DNA of 64,000 bases from NCBI GenBank assembly GCA_946965045.2, contig OX337242.1:1240001-1304000 (forward strand), read 5' to 3'. Position numbers and translations under genes: made by a program. The stretch is from Epithemia pelagica (taxonomy: Eukaryota; Bacillariophyta; Bacillariophyceae; Surirellales; Surirellaceae). The notes below the pieces were generated by a model. That model worked only from the letters and a program-made list of their open reading frames with translations. It searched no databases and had not been told where the DNA came from. This document shows positions 43,882 to 56,206 of this stretch, in pieces. How positions within the stretch are numbered: the first letter of the stretch is position 1; every line of letters starts with the position of its first letter.

Positions 43882-44947
43882 TGTGATCAGTCAGGGCAGG
43901 GCTATGGTTTGGTTCTTGGGTATCAGCTTTCTCTCTTGACTAAGTGACAACTGGTTTCGTAAGGGGAGAGGGAAGGGTCATCTCTTCGTATGGGTTGGTC
44001 CAATTTGTGAGATAGAACAGGCCCAATCATCGGTTTAGAATCGACGATTCATTGACGAATAAAAGGCGACTGGGTACTTATGCTCTATACGGATTTTAAT
44101 ATATTTTATGTTCTGGTGCGCGCCAGTCGTATTTCTTTTCTCATAAAATTGGTGTTCGGGGCATCTACTTTCCGTTGGCTTTGGAGGGTTATTGCCGGGG
44201 TCGGACCCCCCATGTAACGATTATCCAAGCTTCTCTATATAATCAAAGAAGCTTGGATAATACTTACATGGGTGGTCGGATGGTGTTGATCCGTTGGATT
44301 TGGCTGTCAAAGTCAGAATGGGAGTTTTCGTGATTCTCAACGCTAAGTCACGTCTTATACTTAACTAAAAACGCTTCTGTTGATTAACTCTATAGTGAAT
44401 TTTTAGGGTTCCGATTTTGCGAGCATGGTATTTTGGCCATGCTTGCGTTCGGGTTGGGATATGAGGGGCTCGTAGTGATCATTTTGATGGGAGAAAACAA
44501 AATGATATCATTCTTATCATCCCCAGCTACGTCATCTATCTATCGTGTAGTCGTAGAATCAATACACCAAAGTAGAGCTCTAGGTCACTGTGAAGTAGCT
44601 GGAATGGCATTCGTAGACACATGATAAAATCTCTATAATTAGTGTGTGCGTGTGTTGACATGAAAGCATCCCAGTCTGTTTATCCATTTTTGACTGTTGT
44701 GTTGAATTGGAATTGAGCAATCAACATTTGATGGATGCGGCTATTAGTCTCACATAGTCCCCTACCAACTTGATACTCATCAATGTGTGTCCGCTATATC
44801 TCTGAGTCACATTTCTCAGTGACATGGTAACCCCAGATGGTTGAACTCTAAGCCTCACAGCAATGGATGGCAGGATTGATTCAAATTCACAGTGCTTGTA
44901 TCTAACTCCCTACCAAAATCACCCCAGTTCATGTGCATGGGCCAAAT
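43882..44947. other. Intergenic region with a hairpin
   Basis: About 1.07 kb, no convincing gene (a 63-codon frame at 44433-44624 is weak). The main structure is the inverted repeat at 44209-44272. The right edge is the target site of the solo LTR. Confidence 0.45.
44209..44272. repeat. Strong hairpin: 26-base arms, 12-base loop
   Basis: Arms 44209-44234 (CCCATGTAAC...AAGCTTCT) and 44247-44272 pair with two mismatches; the inner 14 pairs (ATCCAAGCTTCT side) are perfect. The loop is CTATATAATCAA. This could be a mini foldback element, a terminator-like or small-RNA hairpin, or ends of a very short element. Confidence 0.7.
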
Positions 44948-45731
44948 TGTTAGAATTCTCACCGTCTATGGTGGTTAGATTCTACATCTCATCGATTCCC
45001 CATGTCACATAGCCTCGTGCTATCGCATCATGCCATCTAGCTTCGAGCTATGTTCCCTAGCTTTGCGCTATATTGACCTATATTTCTTCGCAAATCATGA
45101 AAAGTGAGAATAGATTGACGAACTCACTCTCAAGACTAAACTGGGTCGTGCGGTATTACAACGGACGTAAATTTGGCCGTTGCTCGGACATTATACTAAC
45201 GCCCTAAGCGTACGCGCCCGAAATCATCGAGCGCGCCCAAGCGACATCCGAGCGCTGTCGGCATCTATCCGACCCAACGGTCTAAGTTTCCCAAGCACGA
45301 CACACGATCACGCGAGACCATATTTCCATTCCCACAATCTCCAAATTGTCAACAAGCTGCGCGCCATGAAAACAACTATGCCAATCCAAAGCAAGAGCTG
45401 TTGACCCTGTATATGTTATCTGTCCACATATACATGTCATATACATCACGTGAATCGACTCCAACTATTCCAAACCTGTTGCCGCCAAGAACCTATGACA
45501 CATGACCCTTGGCAGGACCGAACATTTCACGTAGACCTATCGTAGTAATCAACACACAATCTAACAATATCACCATTTATCACATCCTCTTTTGTGTCCC
45601 GACTATCCTTTTGATAGACTTCGACTTGCTTGCTTCTCTGACCCTGAGAAGCTTGTATCGGTTGGTGACTACCTGATTGTCTGCTCTATCGAGCATCCTA
45701 ATGCCTCTACGATTCAGAAAGAATTGTATCA
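44948..45731 (+). mobile_element. Solo Copia LTR with intact target duplication
   Basis: 784 bases, closely matching the LTR at 15139-15920 (TGTTAGAATTC... to ...AATTGTATCA). Flanked by CAAAT on both sides (44943-44947 and 45732-45736). No internal region, so it arose by recombination between the two LTRs. It belongs to the same family as the element in copy A and has the same three TAGC-TCG-GCTAT motifs. Confidence 0.9.
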
Positions 45732-47864
45732 CAAATGGAAGAAACATTTGCAAATCCTTCCCCAGCTCACTGCCTTGCTTCTCCTCTTGACCGGTGGCTT
45801 GTCAGTGGTTTGTTTAGGATATAACAATGGTTTTCTTATCTTGACAGCAGTTGGACTATCCTCTAGATTTATGTGGTTCACAATCAATGGCATGAATATC
45901 GTTTCACCAGTCCTCTCGTTGTCTCGACTCCTACTGTTTGCTATGATGTCAGATCAACTGCTTGCCCAGTTGTAACTGCAGATACTGGTCTAACTTGAAT
46001 GGTTCTTCCCTCTTTCCCAGTTTTGATCACCCAACCTAAACTCAACCCTTGACACATTCAACGAATCCATTCAACACCTTTCAAAGTCTGAGAGAGAGTA
46101 TCTATCTTGCCGCCCTTTCTTGTTGGGCACCTGGCTTGTCGGCAGTATTGCTCCAACCTCCTCATAATTCTAACTCCATACATGCCTGACAACTACAACT
46201 GCAACTGCAACTCATTGATTAAGTACTGTCCTATTAATCTTCTAGGGTACTTGACAAAAGTCTTTTAGGTCGCTTGGTCACCCGGTGAGCTTCCCCGCCG
46301 GGTCCAAGGCGACCATGGTGAAGCTCTTGATATGTAGGTCTTGGTATGTAGGTTCTTGGTATGTGGGTTCTATTGGTACAGACATGGGGGAATGGGGGAC
46401 ATGTATCAGTGTTTACAAGACAATTGCCGTGGAGTCATTCTCCCGACAAGCCGGGCACCCAACATGAAAGGATGGCCAGACACAGGGAATTATTATTACT
46501 ACCCTCTGCGCCAGGCAACCCTCCTCAAGCAAGAGGACTTGACACGCAATTATTATTACTCCTACTACGTTGACAGTGAGATGGCGATCTACCACACCAG
46601 TTAGGTTTGTCATCATTCATCATGGTTTCAGATTGGTTGGTTGTTTAGGAGTAGGTGGTGGTGGTGGTGCTGATGGTCATTTTTAGGAGTAGGTGGTGGT
46701 GGTGGTGCTGCTGATGGTCATTCTCTTCCTGTTTGCGATGCAGGGATTTGATGTTGGTGTTGTCATCATCATTGGGAGAATTCTATACCCATGCACCATT
46801 TCCCCCCTTTGCAATGAGTTTTGATGATCAATGGTATTGGTGGGATGGAGACTGCAAAATGGTGATGCCATGCCAACGTACAAGCATGTTAAGGATATAG
46901 CACCCAGAACAGTTTTTAATCACAGTTTGTTGGAAAACTGTCTGCGCCTTTGTTGAGAGGAACCATGTACATTGATTCAGTCACATCACCTCGAGGCCGA
47001 CTACGTAGCTGCCTATTCGGGCGAGAGGAAACATTGCTTCAACTAATGCACGTTCGAGCAAGTCCAGGTGGTCGATCAGGACTGAGTGTGTAATCCCATG
47101 TGAACAAATCCTTGTGCAGGAACGTTGTTTGAGGGCAAACTCCAGGTAATGCAGAAACAAATTCCATGTGAAGGTGTAAAGAACATGCCAGCATGGTTAA
47201 GTAGGATGTGGTGAACGGACTTGTGAACCATGTCCAGATGTTGATTGTCATCAATTCAGACCACAGAAAGGAAGGCAGCACCATCACAAGATATTGACCG
47301 AGGCGCAGTAACCTTTCTTTACTGCGAGACGCAACTAAAGGTATAATTCATTCATACTTGTGGGGAAGAGGTACCAAATCTTGCCAACAGATCACTTCCA
47401 GATGGGGCATGGTGAGCCATGGTGACAAAGTTGAAGCACACAACATCAACATAAGCCTTCTGAGTGTGAAGGATGTCAAAACTCCCTGTGTTGCTTCATT
47501 GTCAATGAAGCTAGGTTGCACTGACATCATTCTTTCATCTGCAGCCTCAGAATGACTTGATGTCAGCAGGGTTCATAGGGGAGGTACCAGACTGTGTTGT
47601 AGGGCTAGCCATATTCTGGGCCAACTGGCGAAGAGACATGACCAGCTGCCATCAGGTTGTCACACATCTTGTTTGGCTGATCGATAAGTCTTCAGTATTG
47701 GTATACAAATGCCGTTGGGGTGCCCAGCAAAGTTCACAGAAGTAAAATCGTTGGCGGTAATGGTAAAATGTAGTCCCGCCGCGGCAAGTGCTTCCACCAA
47801 CCTCGTCACAAGCACTCATCGAAGTGTGTTGTCATACATATCAAGCAAGTGAATGACAGGTGGA
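45732..47864. other. Gene-poor region left of duplication copy B
   Basis: 2.1 kb with no convincing gene. Short frames at 45737-45975 and 47039-47745 carry no recognised domain. The stretch 46950-47760 has scattered protein-like fragments (for example plus-strand HLEADYVAAYSG), which could be an old decayed retroelement, but this is weak. A 38-base tandem duplication lies at 46645-46722. Confidence 0.4.
46645..46722. repeat. 38-base tandem duplication
   Basis: Two units of TTAGGAGTAGGTGGTGG...GATGGTCATT at 46645 and 46683; the second has one extra GCT. Simple local duplication. Confidence 0.8.
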
Positions 47865-48569
47865 GCAAAATGCATCGGTTAGTCCAATCTAGGCGGTGAA
47901 AGTGGGGGCCACAGCATATAGAGGCATTAGTTGCGTGTTGGAGAGCCAAGTCGCGATTAATGATGAATGACCTGACATTTTACAAATCTCGTGAATCGGA
48001 AATCAGAGATAATGATTCTGTCATGTAACCAACTCATTTCACAAGTTTGGAAATCAACCCACCGGAGAGGGAGTCCAAATTTAATCATTTTTCACCTTTT
48101 TGAGTCGGATGGTCTTCCAATGCCAGTATTTGGAGTATGAGAGTGACGGGGCAATACAATGGATTTGATATTTCAATCTATCAGCAGCAGCGACAGCATG
48201 TATGTTACTGATCCACGTATTAATGCGCAGTACAGAGTTCATGCTGACGTTGATTTGTCTTCCCACGGACATGCGAGAAGATGAAACTCCTTCGGTTGCA
48301 AACTGGTGGCTCTGAAGATGGAATTCATGTCATTGTCCTGCTTTGTCGTAATATGATTTGTCTACAGTATCAAACTATACTCTGACAAGTGTGAAGCAAC
48401 CCCAAACACCATAATGTTTCACTTGAAAATTTTGATGGTGCTGGTATGACTTTGTGGTCTGGGTTCATGCTCTCAACGTTGTCCCGAGTAAAGCTCAACG
48501 CCATTGATGCATCGTAAGTCGTTGTATCTCAAAGAAGACAGTTTAATCCAAGGTTTGTCTTCAGGGCCA
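47865..48569. other. Non-coding stretch, copy B partner of 1-705
   Basis: Same content as 1-705: probable 3' flank of the ELM2 gene, with the same 63-codon minus frame (48081-48272). Nothing further supported. Confidence 0.5.
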
Positions 48570-51500
48570 TCAACTGCTCGTTTTCGTCCGCATCCTCAAT
48601 ATTCGGAACTGTTTTCCTCCATTTTCTCTCAGCGTTTTAATGACTTTGTCATACTCAATACCTTCGATTGGTTTATTGTCAATGGCCACAATTTCATCCC
48701 CACGTCTTCGAAATGGCTGTGGTTTCATGCACATCACAGCAGATTTTTTGCCATCACTCAAGTGTCTATAACCATTGAAACATGGTACACCATTGATCTC
48801 AGTTATACTGAGACAAAGTCCTTCAGGGGTGACCGGTACCCTGGCAATGTAGAATGTGTATGCCGGGACCTTCATTTTCGATCCATCCGGTGAAAAGGCT
48901 TTAGGTATAGAGATAGGAGGCAGTCGAGATTCATTCGCTTCAGAATCTTTTGAGGACGTGAAGACTTCATTAGGTTTTCCCGGCAGTGCAGCCTTCGATG
49001 AATGATGGTGAGGGAGATCTACCTCGCTTGTCCTGGGATTCCGCGAAGACTCCCTTTCCTGTACGATGTGATTCTGAACAGGTGGACCATATCCCCAAAC
49101 AGGTTGAACATATGGTGACGAATTCATCATGCTTCCATGAACTGACCATGTTCCATTATGCTGCTGGAAGCTAGGGAAAGGTGGTGGATGAACATAGGAG
49201 GGAGTCGTGGTCTGGTGTTGACTCAAAGGCCGCAGTCCAGCTGGTGCAGCATACCTTGTCGGCCAATGAGGCGGTGCCAAATGTGTTGTCTGTTGAATAT
49301 GTGGCCCAGCAAACTTTGTCTGTGGATTGTGATCTATTTCATAGGTAACTACCAACGTAAGAAAACAAATTGTGGATGTATCAAATTGTACAAAACAACA
49401 TACCTTGCATTGTGTTTCTAATCGCTCCGACCGCGTGCAAGAGTGACTTATCCCCATTCCCTTCAGGGCCCCTTGAACCGATGCCAATCCCAGCAGCATT
49501 TGGAAACATGGCTTGGACGCCTGAACCATTGGTGGGTTGAAAAGAAGCATTGGTGCCTCGATGCACATATTTCGTTGCTTCGACGACGTTCAGCGGTGCA
49601 ACAGCAGTTCCAGAAACACACGCATAATCAATAGTTGATGTTGGCAACGCTTTGTTTTCCATTGGATGTGTGGCAGGTGTTTCTTGAAGGGTGCGGTTTT
49701 TCAATCCTATCGCCTCCTGTGGTTGAAGAGATCCATTGGACGTGTCAACCAAGCTTGCCTTGCCGAGAATTCTTGGTGGAAAAGCAGTTGCGTCGTGAGA
49801 GGTTCCTTTTAAAGTCGTTAACCGTGAAGTTGAAGTTGGGTTTCTTGAAGCAGCGGTGGGAGGGTTTTGACGCACAGCCTGTGCTCGGCTGGTGAGAGGT
49901 ACCGCGGCGTTTCGATGCGATTGATTGCCAAAGGTCACGACTGACCCTTCGTCAACACCACCTGGGAAACATGTAATTTGGGGAATTTTTGCATGTATGG
50001 CATTGACTTGTTCTCTTGTTCCTTGCAATGTCGTTGAACTTTGTCCATTCCCAGCTCCTCCAGCAGGATCATGGTGTACCATGTCAAAGACAATTGACGG
50101 CTTTTCTTTTGCTGCCCGAACAATTGGTTCCACTTCATTCCATGGGAGCCCATGAACCGATGTACCATTGATTGCTCGAATCCAATCCCCTTCCGCCCGG
50201 AAAAGTTTGTTCTTTTCAGCATACCCCATTTCCCCATCGTTTGATCGCTTATACCCAAGAAAGACGGTTGTGTTCAACGTGTTATCGTAACCAATCTGAA
50301 CCAACATCGGCAATGCAGGGTCAGCGTCTATCTTAACAACATAATTCTCTTCCCCGAGGTGTTTGTGGTCATTTTCTCTGACCGATTGTCTTGAGTCATC
50401 GCTTTTTTGCCTTGGGTCTGTATTCCAGTTCTGTTTTGCCTTGTCGTTCCGCGATTCACTGGTCTTCATAATGGGACTGTGACCACTCTTTCTGCCAGAG
50501 GAGACTATATTCAAGTTCCTTTTCACCGTGTCGTTCGGTGATTGACTTGACTTTGACATGCTCTTGTTGCCATTCCTTCTGTCTAATAGCCGGGGCGATT
50601 CTCTATCCACATTCCTTTTCATTGCGTCATTCTGTGTTTCGTTGGACTTAGAAAAATTTGAAGAGACAGATCCGGTAGACTTCACTCTCGAAGCAGATCT
50701 GTTGACCCTCGCCGGAGATCGAACAATGCAATTGCGACAAAACCATGAACCCTCTGGAACCTCCGTCAAGGGTGGATCCAGGCATTCGAGGTGGTAAGCT
50801 TTATGACAGAGGTCGCAAACAATCAGCGTACCGCCATCCTCACATATTTCGCAGTAATCATTCGATGGAAAATCTTTGCGCGATGCTTTCACCTTACCGT
50901 AATCTCTTCGATTCGAGCTCTTCCATCTGTAGTATTGGACCATCACTGTGTCCATACTGTAGCCTGTCATTTTCGCAACCGCAGGAAAATCCTTCCGGAC
51001 GTTGGTTTTGAAGATTTTCTCCAACCTAGATCTATCCTCATCGGTTAAATCTGTATATGGATCAACTGTGGACTTCCTCCGAGCCGCCTGGACCACTTGT
51101 ACAAACCGCCTCTGCGCTTTTGCCGTATCATAGTTGACCTCATGGAGGGCCTGCATCACCAATGATTTGACAGGAAACGGTAAATGCGAATTGTTTGTCA
51201 TGAATTTGTCAATATCTTGACCTGATAATCTTGCCTTCTTTGCCATTTCCGGATCCCACAACACATCCCCACCAACATGGTTCTCAAGGTTTTCCTCACT
51301 CCCACAAGGTGGAATGGATGATACTTGATACGTTGGACCGATTCGGCTGCTCTTAGCTTGCTCCGAAGCCTTGGAAGAGATTCGGCTGCTCTTAGCTTGT
51401 TCCGAAGCTTCGGAAGAGACTTCACAATCTTCGCTGTTGTCGTCGGACTTGCCTCGACGGGCTCTTGTTCGCGATGATCGTCTCACGTCCGAAATCTCTA

Positions 51501-51786
51501 TCCCACGAGGATCAGTAGACAACACCGCCAAACCGTCAGAGCGTGCAATCTCAACTTCCAGGATCACAGGTGAAGCAGACGACAATGTCGGGTGCTCTAT
51601 TTTGGCTCTTTTTCGAGTTGGCCACTGAGTTCCCGCATTCTTTGGTATGAGGCCGAAGCTCACACTTTCATGAGAGGGCTTCATGTCATTATTGCTATCT
51701 CCCACGCGAGGTCTTGCAGAAATGCCTAATACCAAGCCTGAATCTGTTTTCGTGGTATTGTAGCATTCGTTGGGCGTTGTCATCAT
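48570..51786 (-). CDS. ELM2-SANT-PHD protein with two PDZ-like domains (full-length)
   Basis: Exons 51786-49404 and 49348-48570, 55-base GT-AG intron 49349-49403, 1053 residues. ELM2 about 148-235 (IGPTYQV, LWDPEMAKKARLS); SANT-like 245-292 (DEDRSRLEKIFK...YYRWKSS); C4HC3 PHD 312-353 (C312, C315, C324, C327, H332, C335, C350, C353); Ser/Lys/Asn-rich linker; PDZ-like 483-570 (GDWIRAINGTSVHG); Thr/Pro/Asn-rich region; second PDZ-like domain at the C-terminus (GDEIVAIDNKP). ELM2-SANT modules recruit histone deacetylases and PHD reads histone tails; the PDZ-like pair is unusual in such a protein. It shares a head-to-head promoter with its paralogue at 53632. Confidence 0.82.
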
Positions 51787-53631
51787 GTTGTGTGTTTTGT
51801 GGTTGGCTTTCTCGCGGCCCCCAAAGCCCCACCTCGGGTTCTGCTCGAGGTGAAGTTCACCTCGAGCGATGGACTCAATGTCTGATGGAGATTATGATTG
51901 GTTTAGATTCCAACTGAGACAAAGTACAATTAACGAAAATAGTCTACAACATGTCTGATTCCCCTCGCATAACACACTACCCACACAATCTGATTCTTGA
52001 GGAATTCTATTGAAATGATTAGTCTCCAAATGATTGGAGACTTGAGGTAACCCTTGTTTCTTTACAAGCAATGCTGTTCCTATAATTGACTACCACAAGC
52101 TCCGACCTCCTTAGCCCTGACATTGTTCACACGACTTGCTTCAATGATTTTCTCAGAATGAACCCAAAAACACCACTGCCCAAGCAGGTGTATTTCTACT
52201 TCTATACCTCATCTTCCTTGGCAGGATGTAGGTTGATAAACCTCGAAAAATGCGTCATTAGTAAATTTTCTGGGGACTGTTCACTTGTTCGTCATTTTTA
52301 GCTTTGAGCCCGTCAGGCTCCTCACTACACAGGGAGAACTTAGACAACACATAGGCCTTCTAGCCAGGTTGAGCTTGTCAGTACTTTGGACTTCTCGCTG
52401 GGCAAACAGCTTCTCCTTGTGAACCCTGTAAGGTCTGCCTCGACAAACTTACTAACGTGGTCCACTTCTTGTCGCTATTGCCCTTCTCGTCATCCAAAGT
52501 AATCCTTGTCGCACCCCTCCATGTCAACACTTCTATTAGTAAAAGTCTTCTTAGTAGATCTCCTGAAGTAAAATTTCCTGTGATGTTTTTTTGCATCACT
52601 TTTATTTGGTGGGGGGCTTGCTGGTCTCCTACAGAGGAAGCTAACAACCGTTACTGTGCATAGGCCTTCTCGTAAGGGCATGCCGATTGGTTCTTACGGA
52701 CTCTTGTCAGGAAATATGAATAGCTTCTCATCGTGGACTGCATAAGGTCCACCCTGGCAGACTTTCTTGAGTGGTCCACGTCTCATTGTTGTTGCTGTTC
52801 TTGTTGCATGAGTCCTCTTTGTGGCTCCCGTCCTGGATGATATGGGCTCTCCTGTGCCAAACACTAGCATTGTGTCTTTACCATTGTCAATTCTGTTGCA
52901 TTGTAGTCGGAACAGTGTCTTTACCATTGTCAATTCTGTTGCACTGTACGCGACATTCAAGTTCCCATGAGAAGGTGCATTCTTATGTTGATGGAGAAAA
53001 TGCTGATTCAGCATTTCAATGTGCAGCATAGTTGTGATATAAATGTTGTTTTGATAGTGGCATCATATGTACTGAAGGAGTCAAGTGTTGACAATTTGGC
53101 ACCGGTGGATCTCCATGCTGGCTTTCTAGCATTTGTACAGAATAGTTACCATTGAGCAAGTACCACACCACTAGTGCAAAATAAGGGAGTGGTTGACATT
53201 TCACTTCAGATCTGTCCACACACATCAGATAACAGGAGGAGAGCACGGGAGCACAATGGGAGCAAAGTTGTGTTGATTGGGAGCTAGGGGGGAGCAGAAG
53301 GGGAGCAAGATTGCAATGTTTCTTCTGATGGAATTACAGTTTTTGTATTTGGAGGGAATTTGCCTGAGCAAAATAGTTGCTTCACAGTAAGCCAAAGAGA
53401 GAAAAATTTTTTGTTGAGTGGGGCGAGATTCCATCACGCCGGGCGGTTCTCAAGATCCTGTGGAGTGCGCGACTTTTCGCGTGTCCAGCGACTCGAGTTT
53501 TCGTGCGAACCTTTCGTCTCCCACTCCCACCAACACTACATGTTCTATTTTTTCTATTGCCACAATTTTTTTTCAAAGAGGCAAAACAAAGTTGATAGGA
53601 GTATCTTCTTTGTGCCTTGTTGTTTAAAGGA
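51787..53631. promoter_or_regulatory. Divergent intergenic region (copy B)
   Basis: Partner of 2831-4687. Holds the same 43-base tandem duplication (about 52873-52955) and one fewer GGGGAGCA unit. No gene supported. Confidence 0.5.
51844..51866. promoter_or_regulatory. Perfect 23-base palindrome (copy B)
   Basis: CTCGAGGTGAA-G-TTCACCTCGAG, identical to 2888-2910 and at the same distance from the start codon of the ELM2-PDZ gene. Confidence 0.45.
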
Positions 53632-55362
53632 ATGAGCGGACCTCTCGCATCACAAGATAACCAAAAGACACGCAAACGTGAGTATCTGTTCGACGACGTT
53701 ACAGCGGCTCCATCTGCGACACTGACGAAGAGAGCAGTAAATCCAGTCTATGAGAATGTAGCATACGGTTTAATGCCAAAGAATGCCGACACCGAAACTC
53801 AGTGGCCTACTCGTAAAAGGGCCAAAGTCACCACCGTTCAATCGTCTTCTTCGCCACCGTTGATCATGGATGTTGAAAGTGCGCAAGATGACATTTTGCA
53901 CACTTCAGAAACTCCGTCAAGTGACACGGAAACTTCAAAGAGCAGACGATCCGGGCAGCAAAGTCGATCCAGTAGAGGCTTACCAGTGAGCTCCGGAAAC
54001 AGAAATAGTTTGGATCACAATGATCCAACTGTTGAGACTTCTTGTGTAGCGGCGAAGCCTGCAAGTTCTCTACTTTTCCCAATAAGTAGTAGCAGAGTTG
54101 GTCCCGAGTACCAAGTAGTGGACCTTCCAACGTGTGGAACTCCCGAAGACTCTACAGAAGACGATGTTGGTGGCCAAATTCTGTGGGACCCTGAAGCTGC
54201 AAAGAGGGCAAGATTATCGGGTCATGAAATTGATAAATTCATGGAGCAACATCAAACTTTATCGCTTCCTATCAAGACACTTCTCCTGCAAGCGCTCCAT
54301 GAAGTGAACTACGATACGGCTAAAGCTACAACACGATTTGTCAAGCTCGTACAAGAAAGTCGAGCCAAGTCCAGCGTCGATCGATTTACACCTTTGACCA
54401 AGACTGAGAAGTTTCGGTTAGACAAAATCTTTAGCCATCAAATCAAAAAGGATTTTGTTGCTGTTGCCAAGTCCATGGGGTTGAGTACGGACACTGTGAT
54501 GATTGAGTACTACAATTGGAAAAGTTCCAAGCGCAAAGAGTACAAAAAAGTGAAGAAACTACGACACGAATCGTCCTTGAATGATTACTGCGACGTATGT
54601 AAGGACGGCGGCACGCTGATAGAGTGCTCGCACTGTCCAAAATCTTTTCACCTGAAATGCTTGGATCCTCCGTTGAAGGAGGTTCCAGAGGGAGCCTGGT
54701 TTTGTCCAACTTGCAGGGCTACCGAGGATACTTCGTCCTCATGTGATCCTGTCACAACTTCTGCTCAAGACCCTTCATCCGCTGATGATTCATCGACCAA
54801 TATCGAAGAAAGCACCTACTCCGAGGATGCGGTAAGCGTCGATTCGTGGGCTCTTGAAGACACTCCATCAACCGCAAATGACGCTATTACAGAGCAGAAC
54901 ACGAATGGCTCGATAGATCGTGCAGATCGAAAACAAACTACACCCCCACTGGTGGACATGGCAATTGTGCGCCAGAGTTCAGGAGAAGGTAGCGTAGAGA
55001 TTGGCCAAGATACAAGCCAATCAAAGCCTCCAACGGATACCTTTCCTTCTGTTTCTCTCGGGACATCAGCCTTTGTCGAACCAGTGGATCGATCAATTTC
55101 GGTAGACGAGACGTCTACTCAAAGAGACCAAACTGGAACACAGACAGATACTGCATGTCGGACCATGGCCATGGTGGCTCAAACAGAAATGGACAAGTTC
55201 CATTGTTCCAAACAGTTTCTGTCGGAAAGACACAGCGTTGTAAATGATGCGACAACGGTCATTGAAAGTGCTCCATTTTACCGGGAATGGCGTGAAGGGA
55301 CTTTGAACAGATGTTTATCCATCACGGCCAACGGCTGTTTGCCCAACCAAACAAAGTCGTAG
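53632..55362 (+). CDS. ELM2-SANT-PHD finger protein (copy B, intact)
   Basis: 576 residues from ATG 53632. Same domain order as 4688-6418: ELM2 155-240, SANT-like 252-300, PHD C320 to C361, acidic tail. Seven or so substitutions are seen against copy A (for example WDP for WDH in ELM2, YYN for YYK at the SANT end, YKK for YQK); WDP is the form found in the neighbouring paralogue, so copy A's H is the likely change. Nuclear chromatin role inferred from the domains. Confidence 0.85.
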   Translation: MSGPLASQDNQKTRKREYLFDDVTAAPSATLTKRAVNPVYENVAYGLMPKNADTETQWPTRKRAKVTTVQSSSSPPLIMDVESAQDDILHTSETPSSDTETSKSRRSGQQSRSSRGLPVSSGNRNSLDHNDPTVETSCVAAKPASSLLFPISSSRVGPEYQVVDLPTCGTPEDSTEDDVGGQILWDPEAAKRARLSGHEIDKFMEQHQTLSLPIKTLLLQALHEVNYDTAKATTRFVKLVQESRAKSSVDRFTPLTKTEKFRLDKIFSHQIKKDFVAVAKSMGLSTDTVMIEYYNWKSSKRKEYKKVKKLRHESSLNDYCDVCKDGGTLIECSHCPKSFHLKCLDPPLKEVPEGAWFCPTCRATEDTSSSCDPVTTSAQDPSSADDSSTNIEESTYSEDAVSVDSWALEDTPSTANDAITEQNTNGSIDRADRKQTTPPLVDMAIVRQSSGEGSVEIGQDTSQSKPPTDTFPSVSLGTSAFVEPVDRSISVDETSTQRDQTGTQTDTACRTMAMVAQTEMDKFHCSKQFLSERHSVVNDATTVIESAPFYREWREGTLNRCLSITANGCLPNQTKS

Positions 55363-55468
55363 TGGAGGGATATGAAAGGAAAGAGTCGTATCTTTCTTCT
55401 CTTACTCCTCCTTTTTGGCTTCTGATGCAAACTATGGTATCGGCTATGGATTGTCGTCTCATTAATCA

Positions 55469-55874
55469 GGGCCCACTTTCAACGGTTGCTCATAATCGTT
55501 GCTCAAGGCAGTTTTTCAACCTAGTAAAGGCGAAAGGCCCGTTTTCGTAATCATGGTCCACTTTCAAAGGTCGCTCTCAAGGCAGTTTCCAACTTGGCAC
55601 GAAGAAAGTTTTTATCCTCGTCTTGTAATCAGGACCCACTTTCAATGGTCTTTCATCATCATTGCTTACAGAGACTTCCAGCTTTACGGCCGCTCGTCGA
55701 TTTTCCGGCACTTTCATCTTGTTACCAGTTATGTTCTTCTTGTCTTTATTATCAGGACCGACTTTCAACGGCTGTCCATCGTTGGAACTTTTACCCTGGC
55801 ACCAGTGACGCTGTCATTGCCTTGGTTCTCTAGCCCCACTTTCAACGGCCGCTCATGATCGTTGCTAACAGAAA
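55469..55874. repeat. Degenerate CACTTTCAACGG repeat (copy B)
   Basis: Partner of 6525-6930. The bases from 55875 to 56206 include a plus frame (55971-56195, 74 codons, ATG) that is open here but broken in copy A by one inserted base near 7090. Not otherwise supported as a gene. Confidence 0.55.
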
Positions 55875-56206
55875 GTTGGAGCCTTTCACCAGGGATTAGC
55901 TTGTGTTCTTGGTTATGAAGTGCTATCTGGTTCAACTGCGTGAACCAGAACAATGGTAGGGTGACCTTCTATGGGGCTTTCACAGTCCATACGAGAAAGT
56001 CGTCGCTCTATTGTGGTTTTCGTAGGAATTGGATACTATTTTAAGTCGGACCGGCATCTCCTTCCGCAAATGAAGAAATTTTTGGAGGTTTCAAGTTGGA
56101 GGACCAACGAGGAGCCGTTTTTTGAATCGTTCGAGGACTTCGAACTTTGTCATGCCATGAATGAATCCTTCCAGAAACTGACGGAGAGGGAATGAGCGGT
56201 TTCTTT

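Noticed and set aside
46285-47745. Possible retroelement coding remnants
   Set aside because: Only scattered protein-like fragments, no catalytic motif or consistent frame; too weak to annotate.
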